From positions 1 through 64,000 of the forward strand of contig JBFMFO010000006.1 of NCBI GenBank assembly GCA_040754095.1: a DNA stretch of 64,000 nucleotides, written 5' to 3'. The stretch is from QYQD01 sp040754095 (lineage in GTDB: Bacteria; Desulfobacterota; QYQD01). The position numbers and the translations under genes were made by a program. Positions 7,399-16,441 of this stretch are shown here, piece by piece. The first letter of the stretch is position 1; every line of letters begins with the position of its first letter. The notes under the pieces were generated by a model. It had not been told where the DNA came from. It was given only the letters and a program-made list of their open reading frames with translations, and did no database searches.

Positions 7399-8660
7399 TT
7401 ACTGTGAGGCCGCAACGTTCTATAAAAGCAACCATTACTGTCCCCGGCTCAAAGAGTCTGACCCAACGGGCTTTGGTGACCTCCGCCCTGGCGGACGGCG
7501 AGAGCATTATCCGCGGGGCCTTGATCAGCGAAGATACGAACTTACTGATAGAGGCGTTAAGGAGCCTCGGTGCTGAGATTGAGGTGGAAGCGGAAGACGT
7601 GGTAATAAACGGCACCGGCGGCCTTATAAAGGTGCCAAAAAAACCGCTTTATATGGGAAACAACGGGACCGGCATACGTTTTTTGACTGCGGTCAGCGCA
7701 CTGGGAGGGGGCCGCGTAGTGCTCACCGGCAGTCGGCGCATGGAAGAGCGCCCTATTCAGGACCTTCTGGATGTCCTGAACAAACTTGGCGCCGAGGCCA
7801 TAAGTATAAACGGCACGGGTTGTCCGCCGGTAAAGGTGATGTCTCCATCCGGGACACTCCCGGGCGGTCCGGTTGGTATAGCGGGCAGTTCCAGCAGCCA
7901 GTTTATATCCGCCATTCTCCTGGTGGCCCCGTATGCCCGGAGAAAGGTCATCCTGGAGATTGAGGGAGAGATGGTCTCCACTCCCTATGTCTTCATGACC
8001 TTAAAGGTGATGAATGATTTCGGCATCTCCGTGCCATGCAAAGACTCTCGTATTTTCGATATTCCCCAGGGGAGATACATCTCGCGGGTTTATACGGTAG
8101 AAGGAGACGCCTCCAATGCCTCCTATTTCTGGGCGGCGGCCGCGGTGACCGGCGGCCGGGTATGCGTGGAGAATGTGTTTGCCGATACGATCCAGGGCGA
8201 TGCCGCTTTTTTGAACATTTTGGAGAAAATGGGTTGCCGGGTGGAAAAAGGCGACGACGGCATCACGGTCTTTGGCCCGGAGAGACTGCAAGGTGTAACG
8301 GTAGATATGAACAGGTGGCCGGATATCGTGCCTACCCTGGCAGTCGTAGCGGCTCAGGCTGAAACCGAGACCGTTATCAAGAACGTAGCCCATCTGCGCA
8401 TAAAGGAGACAGACCGTATCCATGCCGTGGCTACCGAATTAAGAAAGATCGGCGCTCAGGTGGAGGAATTGCCGGATGGCCTGGTTATCCGCAAGGGGGG
8501 GCCATGCGGCGGAGTTATCGAAACTTATAACGATCACCGTATAGCCATGAGCTTCGCCGTGGCCGGCCTGGTAACGCCGGATATTTCCATTGCCGGAGAA
8601 GAGTGCGTGGCTAAATCATTCCCGAATTTTTGGGAGACATTTGATCATCTCTATGCCTAA
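7395..8660 (+). CDS. aroA: 3-phosphoshikimate 1-carboxyvinyltransferase (EPSP synthase)
   Basis: A 421-residue EPSP synthase, joining shikimate 3-phosphate with PEP. PGSKSLTQRALVTSALADG near residue 15, NNGTGIRFLTA near 90, the SRRMEERP substrate loop, GSSSSQFISAILL, DASNASYFWAAAA and the C-terminal NDHRIAMSFAVAGL all match the family. The start is TTG 7395 overlapping the aroE stop, with AAAGGAG just before it. The 3' end overlaps aroK by eight bases. Length is normal. Confidence 0.95.
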   Translation: MITVRPQRSIKATITVPGSKSLTQRALVTSALADGESIIRGALISEDTNLLIEALRSLGAEIEVEAEDVVINGTGGLIKVPKKPLYMGNNGTGIRFLTAVSALGGGRVVLTGSRRMEERPIQDLLDVLNKLGAEAISINGTGCPPVKVMSPSGTLPGGPVGIAGSSSSQFISAILLVAPYARRKVILEIEGEMVSTPYVFMTLKVMNDFGISVPCKDSRIFDIPQGRYISRVYTVEGDASNASYFWAAAAVTGGRVCVENVFADTIQGDAAFLNILEKMGCRVEKGDDGITVFGPERLQGVTVDMNRWPDIVPTLAVVAAQAETETVIKNVAHLRIKETDRIHAVATELRKIGAQVEELPDGLVIRKGGPCGGVIETYNDHRIAMSFAVAGLVTPDISIAGEECVAKSFPNFWETFDHLYA

Positions 8661-9192
8661 AAAACCTCTGGCAAAGATCGTTCTTATTGGTTATCGTGGT
8701 TCCGGGAAGACCACGGTAGGCCGGAGGTTGGCGGAGAGATTGTCACTGTCGTTTATTGATACCGATACCCTGATCGAAGAGAAGGCCGGTATAACCATCA
8801 AAGAAATGGTGGAGAAAAATGGATGGGCCTATTTCCGGGCAGTGGAAAGAGACGTCATTCGTGGTTTGGCCGGGGATAAGGCCATGGTAGTAGCGGCCGG
8901 CGGAGGCGCCGTCCTTGACCCGGAAAACCGGGCGCGCCTGAGAGAAGACAGCCTGGTTTTTTATCTGGCGGCGGATGAGGCCACGCTGGCCGGGCGTATC
9001 GCCAAAGATACCCGGACAGATGACCAGCGGCCGTCTCTTACCGGGGAGACGGTAACGGCGGAAATCAGGGCGGTTTTAGAGGAGCGGGAGCCTGTTTATC
9101 GTAAGGCGGCCGATTATGTGATAACTACAGAAGGCCGGACGGCGGATGATATTGTTGAGAAAATAATAGGTATTATTGAGAATAGAAACTAA
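8653..9192 (+). CDS. aroK: shikimate kinase
   Basis: A 179-residue P-loop kinase that phosphorylates shikimate. The Walker A motif GYRGSGKTTVG is at residues 10-20, DTDTLIE supplies the Mg/substrate Asp, YFRAVE holds the shikimate-binding Arg and Glu, and AAGGGAVL is the Walker B-like loop. The lid holds TRTDDQRP. A frame open from 8590 would add 21 residues inside aroA; ATG 8653 gives the normal length and the usual short overlap. Confidence 0.94.
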   Translation: MPKKPLAKIVLIGYRGSGKTTVGRRLAERLSLSFIDTDTLIEEKAGITIKEMVEKNGWAYFRAVERDVIRGLAGDKAMVVAAGGGAVLDPENRARLREDSLVFYLAADEATLAGRIAKDTRTDDQRPSLTGETVTAEIRAVLEEREPVYRKAADYVITTEGRTADDIVEKIIGIIENRN

Positions 9193-9210
9193 GACATAAA
9201 AGAGAGAGAT

Positions 9211-10278
9211 ATGGCTGGGAATACATTCGGTAAGGTATTTCGGGTTACTACGTGGGGGGAATCCCATGGCCGGGCCCTGGGGGTAGTTATAGACGGCTGT
9301 CCTCCACTCATCCCTCTGAGCGAGGCGGATATACAGGCCGATCTGGAACAGCGTCGGCCGGGAAAGGCCGGGGTGGTTGCGACTACCAGGCGTAAGGAAC
9401 CGGACGTGGTAGAGATTCTATCCGGTGTTTTTGCCGGGAAGACCACGGGAACGCCGATCTCGCTTATTATCTTTAACCGTGACGTGGACACCTCGGCCTA
9501 TGAGCCTATCAAAGACCTTTTTCGTCCGGGGCATGGGGATTATACCTACCTTAAGAAATATGGTATTCGCGATAACCGGGGGGGCGGCCGGGCCTCCGGA
9601 CGGGAGACCGTGAGCAGAGTGGCGGCCGGCGCTGTAGCGCGCAAACTTCTGGAGCGGGAAGGGGTACGGGTTATAGCCTATACCTTGGAACTGGGCGGCG
9701 TGCGTGCGGAAAAGATCGATTTGGCCGCGGTCGTGGAGAACTCCCTCTTTTGTCCGGATCCGGAGGCGGCGCAGCGGATGGAGGAAAGGATTAATGAGGT
9801 GCGCGCGCAGGGAGATAGTCTGGGCGGCATAGTGGAGATAGTGGCCAAGGGTTGCCCGGTTGGCCTGGGAGAGCCGGTCTTTGACAAACTGGACGGTGAT
9901 CTGGCCAAGGCTATGATGAGCATCGGGGCCGTCAAGGGCGTGGAGATCGGTTCTGGTTTTGAGGCCGCACGCCGTCCCGGCTCACAGAATAACGACCCTA
10001 TCCTGCCGCACGGTTTTGCCACCAATAATGCCGGGGGCATATTGGCCGGTATATCAAACGGGGATGACATAGTCGTACGGGTGGCGGTAAAACCCATCCC
10101 ATCCATTGCCAGGCCCCAGCAGACCGTAAATATTAACATGGAGCCACGGGAAATAACGGTCGGCGGCCGGCATGATATCTCGGCCATTCCAAGGATCGTT
10201 CCGGTTTGTGCGGCCATGATGCGGCTTACCCTGGCGGATCATCTTTTGCGGCAGAGGGCTATCAAATTTCATGGATAA
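9211..10278 (+). CDS. aroC: chorismate synthase
   Basis: A 355-residue FMN-dependent enzyme that converts EPSP to chorismate. FRVTTWGESHGRALGVVIDGCPP begins the protein, RPGKAGV, the GHGDYTYLKKYGIRDNRGGGRASGRET signature lies near residues 110-135, and NNAGGILAGISNGDDI near 270. The family usually runs 350-370 residues. AAGAGAGAGAT precedes ATG 9211. The end overlaps tyrA by eight bases. Confidence 0.96.
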   Translation: MAGNTFGKVFRVTTWGESHGRALGVVIDGCPPLIPLSEADIQADLEQRRPGKAGVVATTRRKEPDVVEILSGVFAGKTTGTPISLIIFNRDVDTSAYEPIKDLFRPGHGDYTYLKKYGIRDNRGGGRASGRETVSRVAAGAVARKLLEREGVRVIAYTLELGGVRAEKIDLAAVVENSLFCPDPEAAQRMEERINEVRAQGDSLGGIVEIVAKGCPVGLGEPVFDKLDGDLAKAMMSIGAVKGVEIGSGFEAARRPGSQNNDPILPHGFATNNAGGILAGISNGDDIVVRVAVKPIPSIARPQQTVNINMEPREITVGGRHDISAIPRIVPVCAAMMRLTLADHLLRQRAIKFHG

Positions 10279-11059
10279 GAAGTCCATTACCATCGGACTC
10301 GTCGGCGGCAGCGGAAGAATGGGGCAATGGTTCAGGCGTTTTTTTACTGCAGCCGGCTATAGTGTGGAGATAGCCGGTCGAAGAACCGCCTTGACCCCGG
10401 TGGAACTGGCTAAGAAGAGTCAGGTTATTATTGTTACTGTGCCTATTGCCGTGACCTGCGCTACTATCAAAGAATTGGGGCCATATCTGGCGAAAGACGC
10501 CCTGTTCATGGACCTGACCTCCCTCAAGAAGGAGCCGGTGGAGGCCATGCTTAAGTATTCTGAGGCCGAGGTCATCGGCGCCCACCCCTTATTCGGGCCC
10601 CGGGAAAGGTCGCTGAAAGACAAAAATATTGTGCTCTGTCCGGCCCGGGGCAGGAAATGGCTGACCTGGTTGAAAGACCTTTTTCAGTCTTACGGCGGCC
10701 ACTTAGAAATAATGTCCCCGGATGAGCACGACCGGTCCATGGCCGTTGTGCAAGGACTTGTTCATACGGCGCACATGGCTATGGGCATGACCGTCGCCGG
10801 GAGCAAAATCCTTCTTTCTACCTTTGATAGTATATCTACACCCAATTTCAAAAAGAAAATGCAACAAGTACGACGCCTGTTTAACCAGGACGCTAACCTT
10901 TATGCCCAGATGCTTTTTTACAATCCCTACGTTCTGCCGGTCCTTGAGTCCTATATGGACAATTTGCACCGCCTGGTTTCGGCTGTTCGTGAGAAAGATT
11001 CCGCAGCTATCGAGAAGGTCTTTGCCGGGGTTCGCCTCTATATCAAAAGTGGAAATTAG
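10271..11059 (+). CDS. tyrA: prephenate dehydrogenase
   Basis: A 262-residue NAD(P)-dependent enzyme that turns prephenate into 4-hydroxyphenylpyruvate, committing flux to Tyr. The Rossmann start is IGLVGGSGRMGQWFRRFF, with VIIVTVPI, DLTSLKK, the active-site GAHPLFGP near residue 105, and the HDRSMAVVQGLVH helix. There is no fused chorismate mutase domain. It is the last gene of the operon, and its Tyr-specific role fits the Tyr-rich leader peptide at the operon start. Confidence 0.88.
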   Translation: MDKKSITIGLVGGSGRMGQWFRRFFTAAGYSVEIAGRRTALTPVELAKKSQVIIVTVPIAVTCATIKELGPYLAKDALFMDLTSLKKEPVEAMLKYSEAEVIGAHPLFGPRERSLKDKNIVLCPARGRKWLTWLKDLFQSYGGHLEIMSPDEHDRSMAVVQGLVHTAHMAMGMTVAGSKILLSTFDSISTPNFKKKMQQVRRLFNQDANLYAQMLFYNPYVLPVLESYMDNLHRLVSAVREKDSAAIEKVFAGVRLYIKSGN

Positions 11060-11092
11060 CGAAACATCCTTTAATTGATGTTTCGTAAAAAA
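11060..11092 (+). terminator. weak hairpin after tyrA
   Basis: CGAAACATC (11060-11068) pairs with GATGTTTCG (11077-11085). It is followed by TAAAAAA and not by a T-run, so it looks like a processing or Rho-type end; on the minus strand it would carry a T-run. Confidence 0.4.
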
Positions 11093-11203
11093 GGCTTTTC
11101 ACCGCTGAGTTGCCGTTATCTATCCGGTGCAAAAAAGCAACTCGATGCCGTCAAGAATTTCACTATTGCAACCTCACCACGACCCTGCCCCATCCTGTAA
11201 CTC

Positions 11204-11226
11204 CAGCAATTAAGAGATGTTAGATA
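11204..11226 (+). promoter_or_regulatory. 23-bp motif shared with 12800-12822
   Basis: The stretch starts CAGCAATTAAGA and ends TTAGATA. It matches the stretch at 12800-12822 at 21 of 23 positions. One copy lies ahead of tmcB1, the other ahead of tmcD. It may be a regulator site for the Tmc genes. Confidence 0.5.
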
Positions 11227-11247
11227 ATTTTTTCTGCAAAAATATAT

Positions 11248-11263
11248 TGGCACGTTTTATGCT
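11248..11263 (+). promoter_or_regulatory. sigma-54 (-24/-12) promoter of the tmc operon
   Basis: TGGCACGTTTTATGCT has the invariant GG, ten bases and GC, and differs from the consensus TGGCACG-N4-TTGCW at one base. It lies 69 bases before tmcB1. A sigma-54 activator gene sits at the other end of this cluster. Confidence 0.75.
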
Positions 11264-11331
11264 GCACTAAAATCAGATTAGATTAGTAATCAGTCATTTT
11301 TTAGCCGAACTTTATTTAGGAGGATATATTT

Positions 11332-12675
11332 ATGGCGGAACCTGCAACTGAGCTGAAAAAATGGGGAAAGATTATTGACGAGGGATTGGAACAAGGAGCA
11401 GCCAGGCTTACCTATGAGAAGATAGAGCAGGTCATCAACTACGTACTAAGGGGGGAGACTGGGGCACGGATGAAGGTCTATGTGGATACCTGTATCCACT
11501 GCGGGCTGTGCTCCACGGCCTGCCATCATTACCTTTCTAATAATGGCGATCCCGAATTTGCTCCGGTAGCAAAGGTCAAGCAGACCATGTGGGAGATACT
11601 CGATAAAAAAGGGAAGGTCAGCCCGGCGTTTATAAAAAGGGCATCTGAGATCGCTTCTACAGAATGCAACCTCTGTCGGCGCTGCAGTATGTTTTGTCCA
11701 TATGGTATTGATATAGCTTATGTTATATCTGTAGTTCGGAGAATTTGTCATTTATTGGGAGTTACGCCCCTCTATATTCAGGATACGGCTCACAGCCACG
11801 CTGTTACCATGAATCAGATGTGGGTGAAAGAGGATGAGTGGGCGGATACCTTGCAGTGGCAGGAGGGGGAGGCCCAGGGGGAGGTGCCAAGTGTTCGTAT
11901 TCCCCTTGATAAAGAGGGGGCAGATATCATGTATTCGGTCATCGGTCCGGAACCGAAGTTTTTAGCCCACCTTCTTTACAACGCGGCCGTTATTATGACC
12001 GTAGCCGGCGAAAATTGGACCATGTCTTCTTTGCCTGGCTGGGACAACAGCGATATGGCCATGTACACCGGTGATAATGAGGTTATGGGGCGGGTTAAAA
12101 GGGCTCATTTTGAAAAAGCCGCTGAGTTGAGAGTAAAGAAGATTGTTATGGGCGAATGTGGTCATGCCTTTCGCTCCGTCTATGACGTAGGCAACCGGTG
12201 GCTGGGCTGGAAGATGCCGCCTATCCCGATTGTTCATGCCATCGAGTGGTATTATAACCTGATTAAAGACGGTCGGCTGAAGATAGCCAGAAAATTCGAA
12301 GAGCCGGTTACCCTGCACGATCCCTGTAACGTCATACGAGGGCGGGGATTACACGAAAAGGCAAGGTATGTTATCAAGGCCATCTGTAAAAATTTCATAG
12401 AGATGTATCCCAACCGGGAACACAACTATTGTTGCAATGCCGGGGGCGGGGTTATCAATTGCGGGCCTCCCTGGAAGACTAAGCGGGTGGTATCCAACAA
12501 AATAAAGGCCGAACAACTCGCTGCCACCGGTGCAAAGGTTTTGATTTCTCCCTGTCACAATTGCCACTCCGGACTGGAAGATATCGTTAGTTATTATAAA
12601 TTAGGAATGCACGTCGTTTTTATCAGCGAGATTCTGATGAAGACCATAGAAATTCCGGATTCATTGCGAGCCTAA
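11332..12675 (+). CDS. TmcB/DsrK-like heterodisulfide reductase-type Fe-S protein, copy 1
   Basis: A 447-residue cytoplasmic iron-sulfur protein of the HdrD/DsrK/TmcB group. Two [4Fe-4S] motifs CX2CX2CX3C are at C54-C64 and C112-C122, followed by two CCG-type halves: the LHDPCNVIRGRGLH region with YCCNAGGG near residue 368, and SPCHNCHSG near 405, which resemble the noncubane cluster ligands of HdrB/D. The neighbours (Trp-rich TmcD, cytochrome b-like TmcC) point to the Tmc complex, which passes electrons between periplasmic cytochromes and cytoplasmic sulfate reduction. AGGAGG precedes ATG 11332. A second, very similar copy follows at 14985. The CxxCH in CHNCH is part of the cluster motif, not a haem site. 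Confidence 0.82.
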   Translation: MAEPATELKKWGKIIDEGLEQGAARLTYEKIEQVINYVLRGETGARMKVYVDTCIHCGLCSTACHHYLSNNGDPEFAPVAKVKQTMWEILDKKGKVSPAFIKRASEIASTECNLCRRCSMFCPYGIDIAYVISVVRRICHLLGVTPLYIQDTAHSHAVTMNQMWVKEDEWADTLQWQEGEAQGEVPSVRIPLDKEGADIMYSVIGPEPKFLAHLLYNAAVIMTVAGENWTMSSLPGWDNSDMAMYTGDNEVMGRVKRAHFEKAAELRVKKIVMGECGHAFRSVYDVGNRWLGWKMPPIPIVHAIEWYYNLIKDGRLKIARKFEEPVTLHDPCNVIRGRGLHEKARYVIKAICKNFIEMYPNREHNYCCNAGGGVINCGPPWKTKRVVSNKIKAEQLAATGAKVLISPCHNCHSGLEDIVSYYKLGMHVVFISEILMKTIEIPDSLRA

Positions 12676-12707
12676 GGCGTTTTTGGCTCAAGTAAATATG
12701 AATTGGA

Positions 12708-12737
12708 CAACGGCCCATTAGAGATAATGGGCCGTTG
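12708..12737 (+). terminator. long hairpin between tmcB1 and tmcD
   Basis: CAACGGCCCATTA (12708-12720) and TAATGGGCCGTTG (12725-12737) form a 13-bp perfect stem with a GAGA tetraloop. There is no T-run on the plus strand, so it may stabilise the tmcB1 message or lower read-through rather than stop transcription. Confidence 0.6.
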
Positions 12738-12997
12738 TTGTCTGAACTCAAGACCGGAATACCGTTTTATTGGCCTGCCATAAAAAAAGAACTTGACCAC
12801 AGCAATTAAGACATGCTAGATAGATATGAATCTTTATTCATCGTTATGTTTTTTTGATGAAGGGTTTACCTTCGTCATGAATGAGTGAGTGATTGATCGC
12901 TTTTTAGCATTAAAACCGGCAGGTTGAGTGAATAACATGAGACCAGCCGTCTCATGCAATAAGGTCAGCTCTAGATGTTTGAAAAGGAGGCGGTACA
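12738..12997 (+). promoter_or_regulatory. tmcB1-tmcD spacer with operator-like palindromes
   Basis: No gene is seen. The second copy of the 23-bp motif is at 12800-12822. Further on lie an imperfect palindrome TGATGAAGG...CCTTCGTCA (about 12855-12878) and a perfect one CATGAGAC-CAGCC-GTCTCATG (12936-12956). AAAAGGAGG precedes tmcD. The length and content suggest tmcD-tmcC-tmcB2 have their own regulated start, but no clear -35/-10 or -24/-12 pair is seen. Confidence 0.5.
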
Positions 12998-14263
12998 ATG
13001 TCCGAATCAAAAAAGTGGGATTGGGATACGAGCGAAGAATTAATCGCGACTCCCAGTGAATGGAAGACTAAATTTGCCCGGGTGCAAGAGCCGTATGTCA
13101 GCCCTGACGGTAAAAAGGTCGCAGCCATAGTAAGAAATGAGGATGGAGCTTATACGGTCTGCGTAAATGGAGAGGCCTGGGAGAACACCTATGATAATAT
13201 GTGGAACCTGAGATTTGGTCCTGATGGTCGCCTGACGGCTATAGTTTCAGAAGCAGGGGAGTGGACGTTAGCTGTAGATGGTGTGCCCTGGGAGAATAAG
13301 TTTGCCTATGTCTGGGACACCAAGTTCAACGAAGATGGACAGACCATAGCGGTTAAAATTCAGCAGGATGCGCGGTATGGAGTGGCGATGAATGACCAGC
13401 CGTGGGAGAATTCGTTTGAGCATATCGGCAAGTACGTCATGACGCCGGATGGGCAGCATGTTGCGGCGGCAGTACAGGCAGTGCCGCTGGGCCAGGCCGA
13501 GGTTTTTAAGTTTAAGGATGAAGGGACCTGGACGGTAGCCGTGGACGGCAATGCCTGGGAGAAGATTTTTACCAATGTCTGGGGCCTTGATTACAGTCCG
13601 GATGGAAAGCACGTGGCAGCCGAGGTCAGGATGGGCCTTTACGATTATACCATCGCCATGGACGGAGAGATGTGGCCGGAGAAATTCAATTGTGTCTGGG
13701 AGCCGGTATTCCGGCCCAAGACGAGTGAAGCGCTGGCTACCGCACCGGTAAGAGCGGCCGGCAAATGGACGCTGGCCGTTAACGGCAAGCCCGTATGGGA
13801 CAGTAAATTCGTGCAGTGCTGGCATCAGACCTACAGCCCGGACGGCAGAAAACTGGCGGCCATTGTGGCCCCGTCTTTTGGACAATGGACGGTAGCTATC
13901 GACGGCAAACCATGGGCAACGACATTTAATGAATTGGTTCAGGATCTTACCTTCAGCCCGGACGGCAATCGTTTGGCAGCCATTGCCAAGGATGACGGGC
14001 ACTGGAAGATGGTGGTGGATGGTACGCCCTGGCCGGCGATGTATGATATGGTATGGCCGCCGATATTCAGTCCCGATGGTAGTAAGGTAGCGTGCAAGGT
14101 AGAGAAAGGCGGTAAATATACGATTGCGTTGAATGGAAAGCCCTGGCGTGAATGCGAGGCCCTCTGGAATCCGGTCTTCAGCCCGGACGGAAAGAAGGTC
14201 CTGGTTCGATGCATAGAGGATGGTAAATACTATCGTCGTATCGTGCCGATATCAGAATTTTAG
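12998..14263 (+). CDS. TmcD-like Trp-rich beta-propeller protein
   Basis: A 421-residue protein made of about ten repeats of roughly 38 residues, each with a (Y/F)SPDGKKVAA-type strand and a WTVAVDGKPWE-type strand. It holds about two dozen Trp. The SPDG motif is that of WD40/TolB-like propellers. There is no signal peptide or membrane segment, so it should be cytoplasmic. The Tmc complex of Desulfovibrio contains a Trp-rich cytoplasmic protein, TmcD, of about this size, and the neighbours tmcC and tmcB support that name. Function within the complex is unknown; it may be a scaffold. Confidence 0.75.
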   Translation: MSESKKWDWDTSEELIATPSEWKTKFARVQEPYVSPDGKKVAAIVRNEDGAYTVCVNGEAWENTYDNMWNLRFGPDGRLTAIVSEAGEWTLAVDGVPWENKFAYVWDTKFNEDGQTIAVKIQQDARYGVAMNDQPWENSFEHIGKYVMTPDGQHVAAAVQAVPLGQAEVFKFKDEGTWTVAVDGNAWEKIFTNVWGLDYSPDGKHVAAEVRMGLYDYTIAMDGEMWPEKFNCVWEPVFRPKTSEALATAPVRAAGKWTLAVNGKPVWDSKFVQCWHQTYSPDGRKLAAIVAPSFGQWTVAIDGKPWATTFNELVQDLTFSPDGNRLAAIAKDDGHWKMVVDGTPWPAMYDMVWPPIFSPDGSKVACKVEKGGKYTIALNGKPWRECEALWNPVFSPDGKKVLVRCIEDGKYYRRIVPISEF

Positions 14264-14280
14264 GTAAGGGGGGAAATATA

Positions 14281-14940
14281 ATGCAGGGTATTTATGAGTT
14301 TGTGCGGGGTCCGCTACTGTGGTTAACCTTTATCGTTTTCATCGGAGGCAGCCTGTATAAGCTGATTCCGATGTATTATTTGCTCAAAAAGAAAGAGGCC
14401 TTTGTCCTGAGCTATATGAGTCTCAAATATAGCCTACGCTCCATCCTGCACTGGATCATACCTTTCGCCAGTGCAAATATGAGGCAGCGACCGATAATGA
14501 CCGTTATGTCTTTTGTCTTCCACATTTGTCTCCTGGTGACACCTATTTTTCTCCTTTCTCATATTGTCCTCTGGGACGAATCGTGGAACCTAAGCTGGTG
14601 GGCACTGCCGGATTGGATTGCCGACATCATGACCCTTGTGGTCATTGGGGCCTGTGTTTTCTTTGGCTTCCGGAGACAGATACTTCCCGAGGTGAAATAC
14701 GTGACTTCTGCCGCGGATTACGTGATACTGGCCGTTACCGCCGCCCCGTTTATCACCGGCTTCCTGGCTTACCATCAGTGGATCGAGTACAGGACTATGC
14801 TTATTCTGCATATTCTGTCCGGGGAGATTATGCTGATGGCCATCCCCTTCACCCGGTTGGTCCATATGTTCTACTTCTGGTTTACCAGGGCCTATATGGG
14901 TTCTGAGTTCGGCGGCGTACGGCACGCCAGAGATTGGTAA
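14281..14940 (+). CDS. TmcC-like membrane cytochrome b subunit
   Basis: A 219-residue integral membrane protein with about five or six hydrophobic helices. His residues in SILHW, FHICLLVTPIFLLSHIV, LILHILSG and RLVHMFYFWF are candidates for haem b ligands, as in NarI/DsrM/TmcC proteins. The C-terminal tail ends on the cytoplasmic side. It follows tmcD by 17 bases with a GGGGGGAA ribosome site and precedes tmcB2. As the only membrane subunit here, it should anchor the TmcB copies and carry electrons across the membrane. Confidence 0.8.
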   Translation: MQGIYEFVRGPLLWLTFIVFIGGSLYKLIPMYYLLKKKEAFVLSYMSLKYSLRSILHWIIPFASANMRQRPIMTVMSFVFHICLLVTPIFLLSHIVLWDESWNLSWWALPDWIADIMTLVVIGACVFFGFRRQILPEVKYVTSAADYVILAVTAAPFITGFLAYHQWIEYRTMLILHILSGEIMLMAIPFTRLVHMFYFWFTRAYMGSEFGGVRHARDW

Positions 14941-14984
14941 TTCGCGCTTCTACTTTGTGGAGGTCTTAAAAGGAGGATATACCC

Positions 14985-16325
14985 ATGGCAGTACCTGCAA
15001 CCAAGTTAGAGGAAAAAAAAGAGATAATAGATGTAGGTCTGGAGGAAGGGGCGGCGAGGCTTACGTATGAAAGGATAGAACAGGTCATAAACCGTGTAAT
15101 TACGGGTGAGATGGCGGCGCGGATGAAGGTCTATGTGGATACCTGTATCCACTGTGGTATGTGCTCCACGGCCTGTCATTATTACCTTTCCCATGGGACT
15201 CCCGAATGGGCACCGGTAGGTAAGGTCAAGCAGACCATGTGGGAGATACTGGATAAGAAGGGAAAGGTAAGTCCGGAATTTATAAAGAGGGCCTCGATAA
15301 TTGCCTCTACAGAATGTAATGTATGCCGGCGCTGCAGTATGTATTGTCCCTATGGTATTGATATAGCTTATATCATGGCCACGGTACGGCGCATCTGTCA
15401 TCTCTTGGGGGTAACTCCCCAATATATCCAGGATACGGCCCACAGCCACTCCGCGACCATGAACCAGATGTGGGTGAAAGAGGATGAATGGTTAGATACC
15501 CTACAGTGGCAGGAAGGAGAGGCCCAGGCCGATATACCCAGTCTACGTATCCCGCTTGACAAAGAGGGGGCGGACATCATGTATTCGGTCATCGGCCCTG
15601 AGCCCAAATTTCGTGCCCAGCTTATATATCAGGCTGCGGTCCTTATGACGGCGGCAGGAGTAAACTGGACTATGCCGGCTGCTCCCGGTTGGGATAACAG
15701 TGATATGGCCATGTTTACCGGTGACTTTGAGACGATGGGGCGGGTTAAAAGGACCCATTTTGAGGCCGCTGCGAATCTCAGAGTGAAAAAGATCGTCATG
15801 GGTGAATGCGGTCATGCCTTTCGTTCTGTCTATGATGTGGGCAACCGGTGGCTGGGTTGGAAGATGCCGCCCGTTCCGGTCATCCATGCCACGCAGTTTT
15901 ATTATGAACTGCTTAAGGAGGGTAAGATCAAGATAGCGAGAAAGCTCAAGGAACCGGTTACCCTGCATGATCCGTGTAATATCGTCCGGGGACGCGGGCT
16001 CCATGAGATGATGCGTTATTTAGTCAATGCCACCTGTGAGAATTTTGTAGAGATGTATCCCAACCGGGAACAGAACCATTGTTGTTGCGCCGGTGGAGGC
16101 GTGATTAACTGCGGACCGCCCTGGAAGACCAAACGTGTCGAGTCCAACAGTACCAAGGCGGAGCAGTTGGCGGCTACCGGGGTGCATATTTGCATTGCGC
16201 CCTGCCACAACTGCCATGGAGGGCTCGAAGACATTATTAATTACTACAAACTGAATATGCACACCATGTTCTTTATCGATATATTGATGAAGACTATGGA
16301 GATCCCGGATTCGTTGAAGGCGTAG
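14985..16325 (+). CDS. TmcB/DsrK-like Fe-S protein, copy 2
   Basis: A 446-residue paralogue of the protein at 11332, with the same clusters (C54-C64 and C111-C121), HNCHGG near residue 405, and CCCAGGG where copy 1 has CCNAGGG. Long stretches are almost identical in both protein and DNA, for example around the first cluster, so the duplication is recent or kept alike by gene conversion. AAAAGGAGGATATACCC precedes ATG, nearly the same as the copy-1 ribosome site. It is the last gene before a strong terminator. Confidence 0.82.
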   Translation: MAVPATKLEEKKEIIDVGLEEGAARLTYERIEQVINRVITGEMAARMKVYVDTCIHCGMCSTACHYYLSHGTPEWAPVGKVKQTMWEILDKKGKVSPEFIKRASIIASTECNVCRRCSMYCPYGIDIAYIMATVRRICHLLGVTPQYIQDTAHSHSATMNQMWVKEDEWLDTLQWQEGEAQADIPSLRIPLDKEGADIMYSVIGPEPKFRAQLIYQAAVLMTAAGVNWTMPAAPGWDNSDMAMFTGDFETMGRVKRTHFEAAANLRVKKIVMGECGHAFRSVYDVGNRWLGWKMPPVPVIHATQFYYELLKEGKIKIARKLKEPVTLHDPCNIVRGRGLHEMMRYLVNATCENFVEMYPNREQNHCCCAGGGVINCGPPWKTKRVESNSTKAEQLAATGVHICIAPCHNCHGGLEDIINYYKLNMHTMFFIDILMKTMEIPDSLKA

Positions 16326-16353
16326 CGGCCTGTTTGCTAAAGTGCAAGCGCTA

Positions 16354-16385
16354 AAATGGCCCATCTTTGGATGGGCCATTTTTTT
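16354..16385 (+). terminator. Rho-independent terminator of the tmc operon
   Basis: AAATGGCCCATC (16354-16365) pairs perfectly with GATGGGCCATTT (16370-16381), loop TTTG, followed by a T-run. This is the clearest terminator in the window. Confidence 0.92.
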
Positions 16386-16441
16386 CTGTAAAATAACAGG
16401 CAGGATTTGCAAATCAATAAAATAAGAGCTAATTTAATATT

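Noticed and set aside
7395..8660. later ATG start for aroA
   Set aside because: The first ATG falls after the PGSKS motif and would remove active-site residues. TTG 7395 with AAAGGAG is needed.
12541..12580. haem c site CHNCH in TmcB
   Set aside because: The CxxCH belongs to the CCG-type cluster motif of a cytoplasmic protein with no signal peptide.
12890..12910. sigma-54 promoter TGATCGCTTTTTAGCA before tmcD
   Set aside because: It lacks the near-invariant GG of the -24 element.
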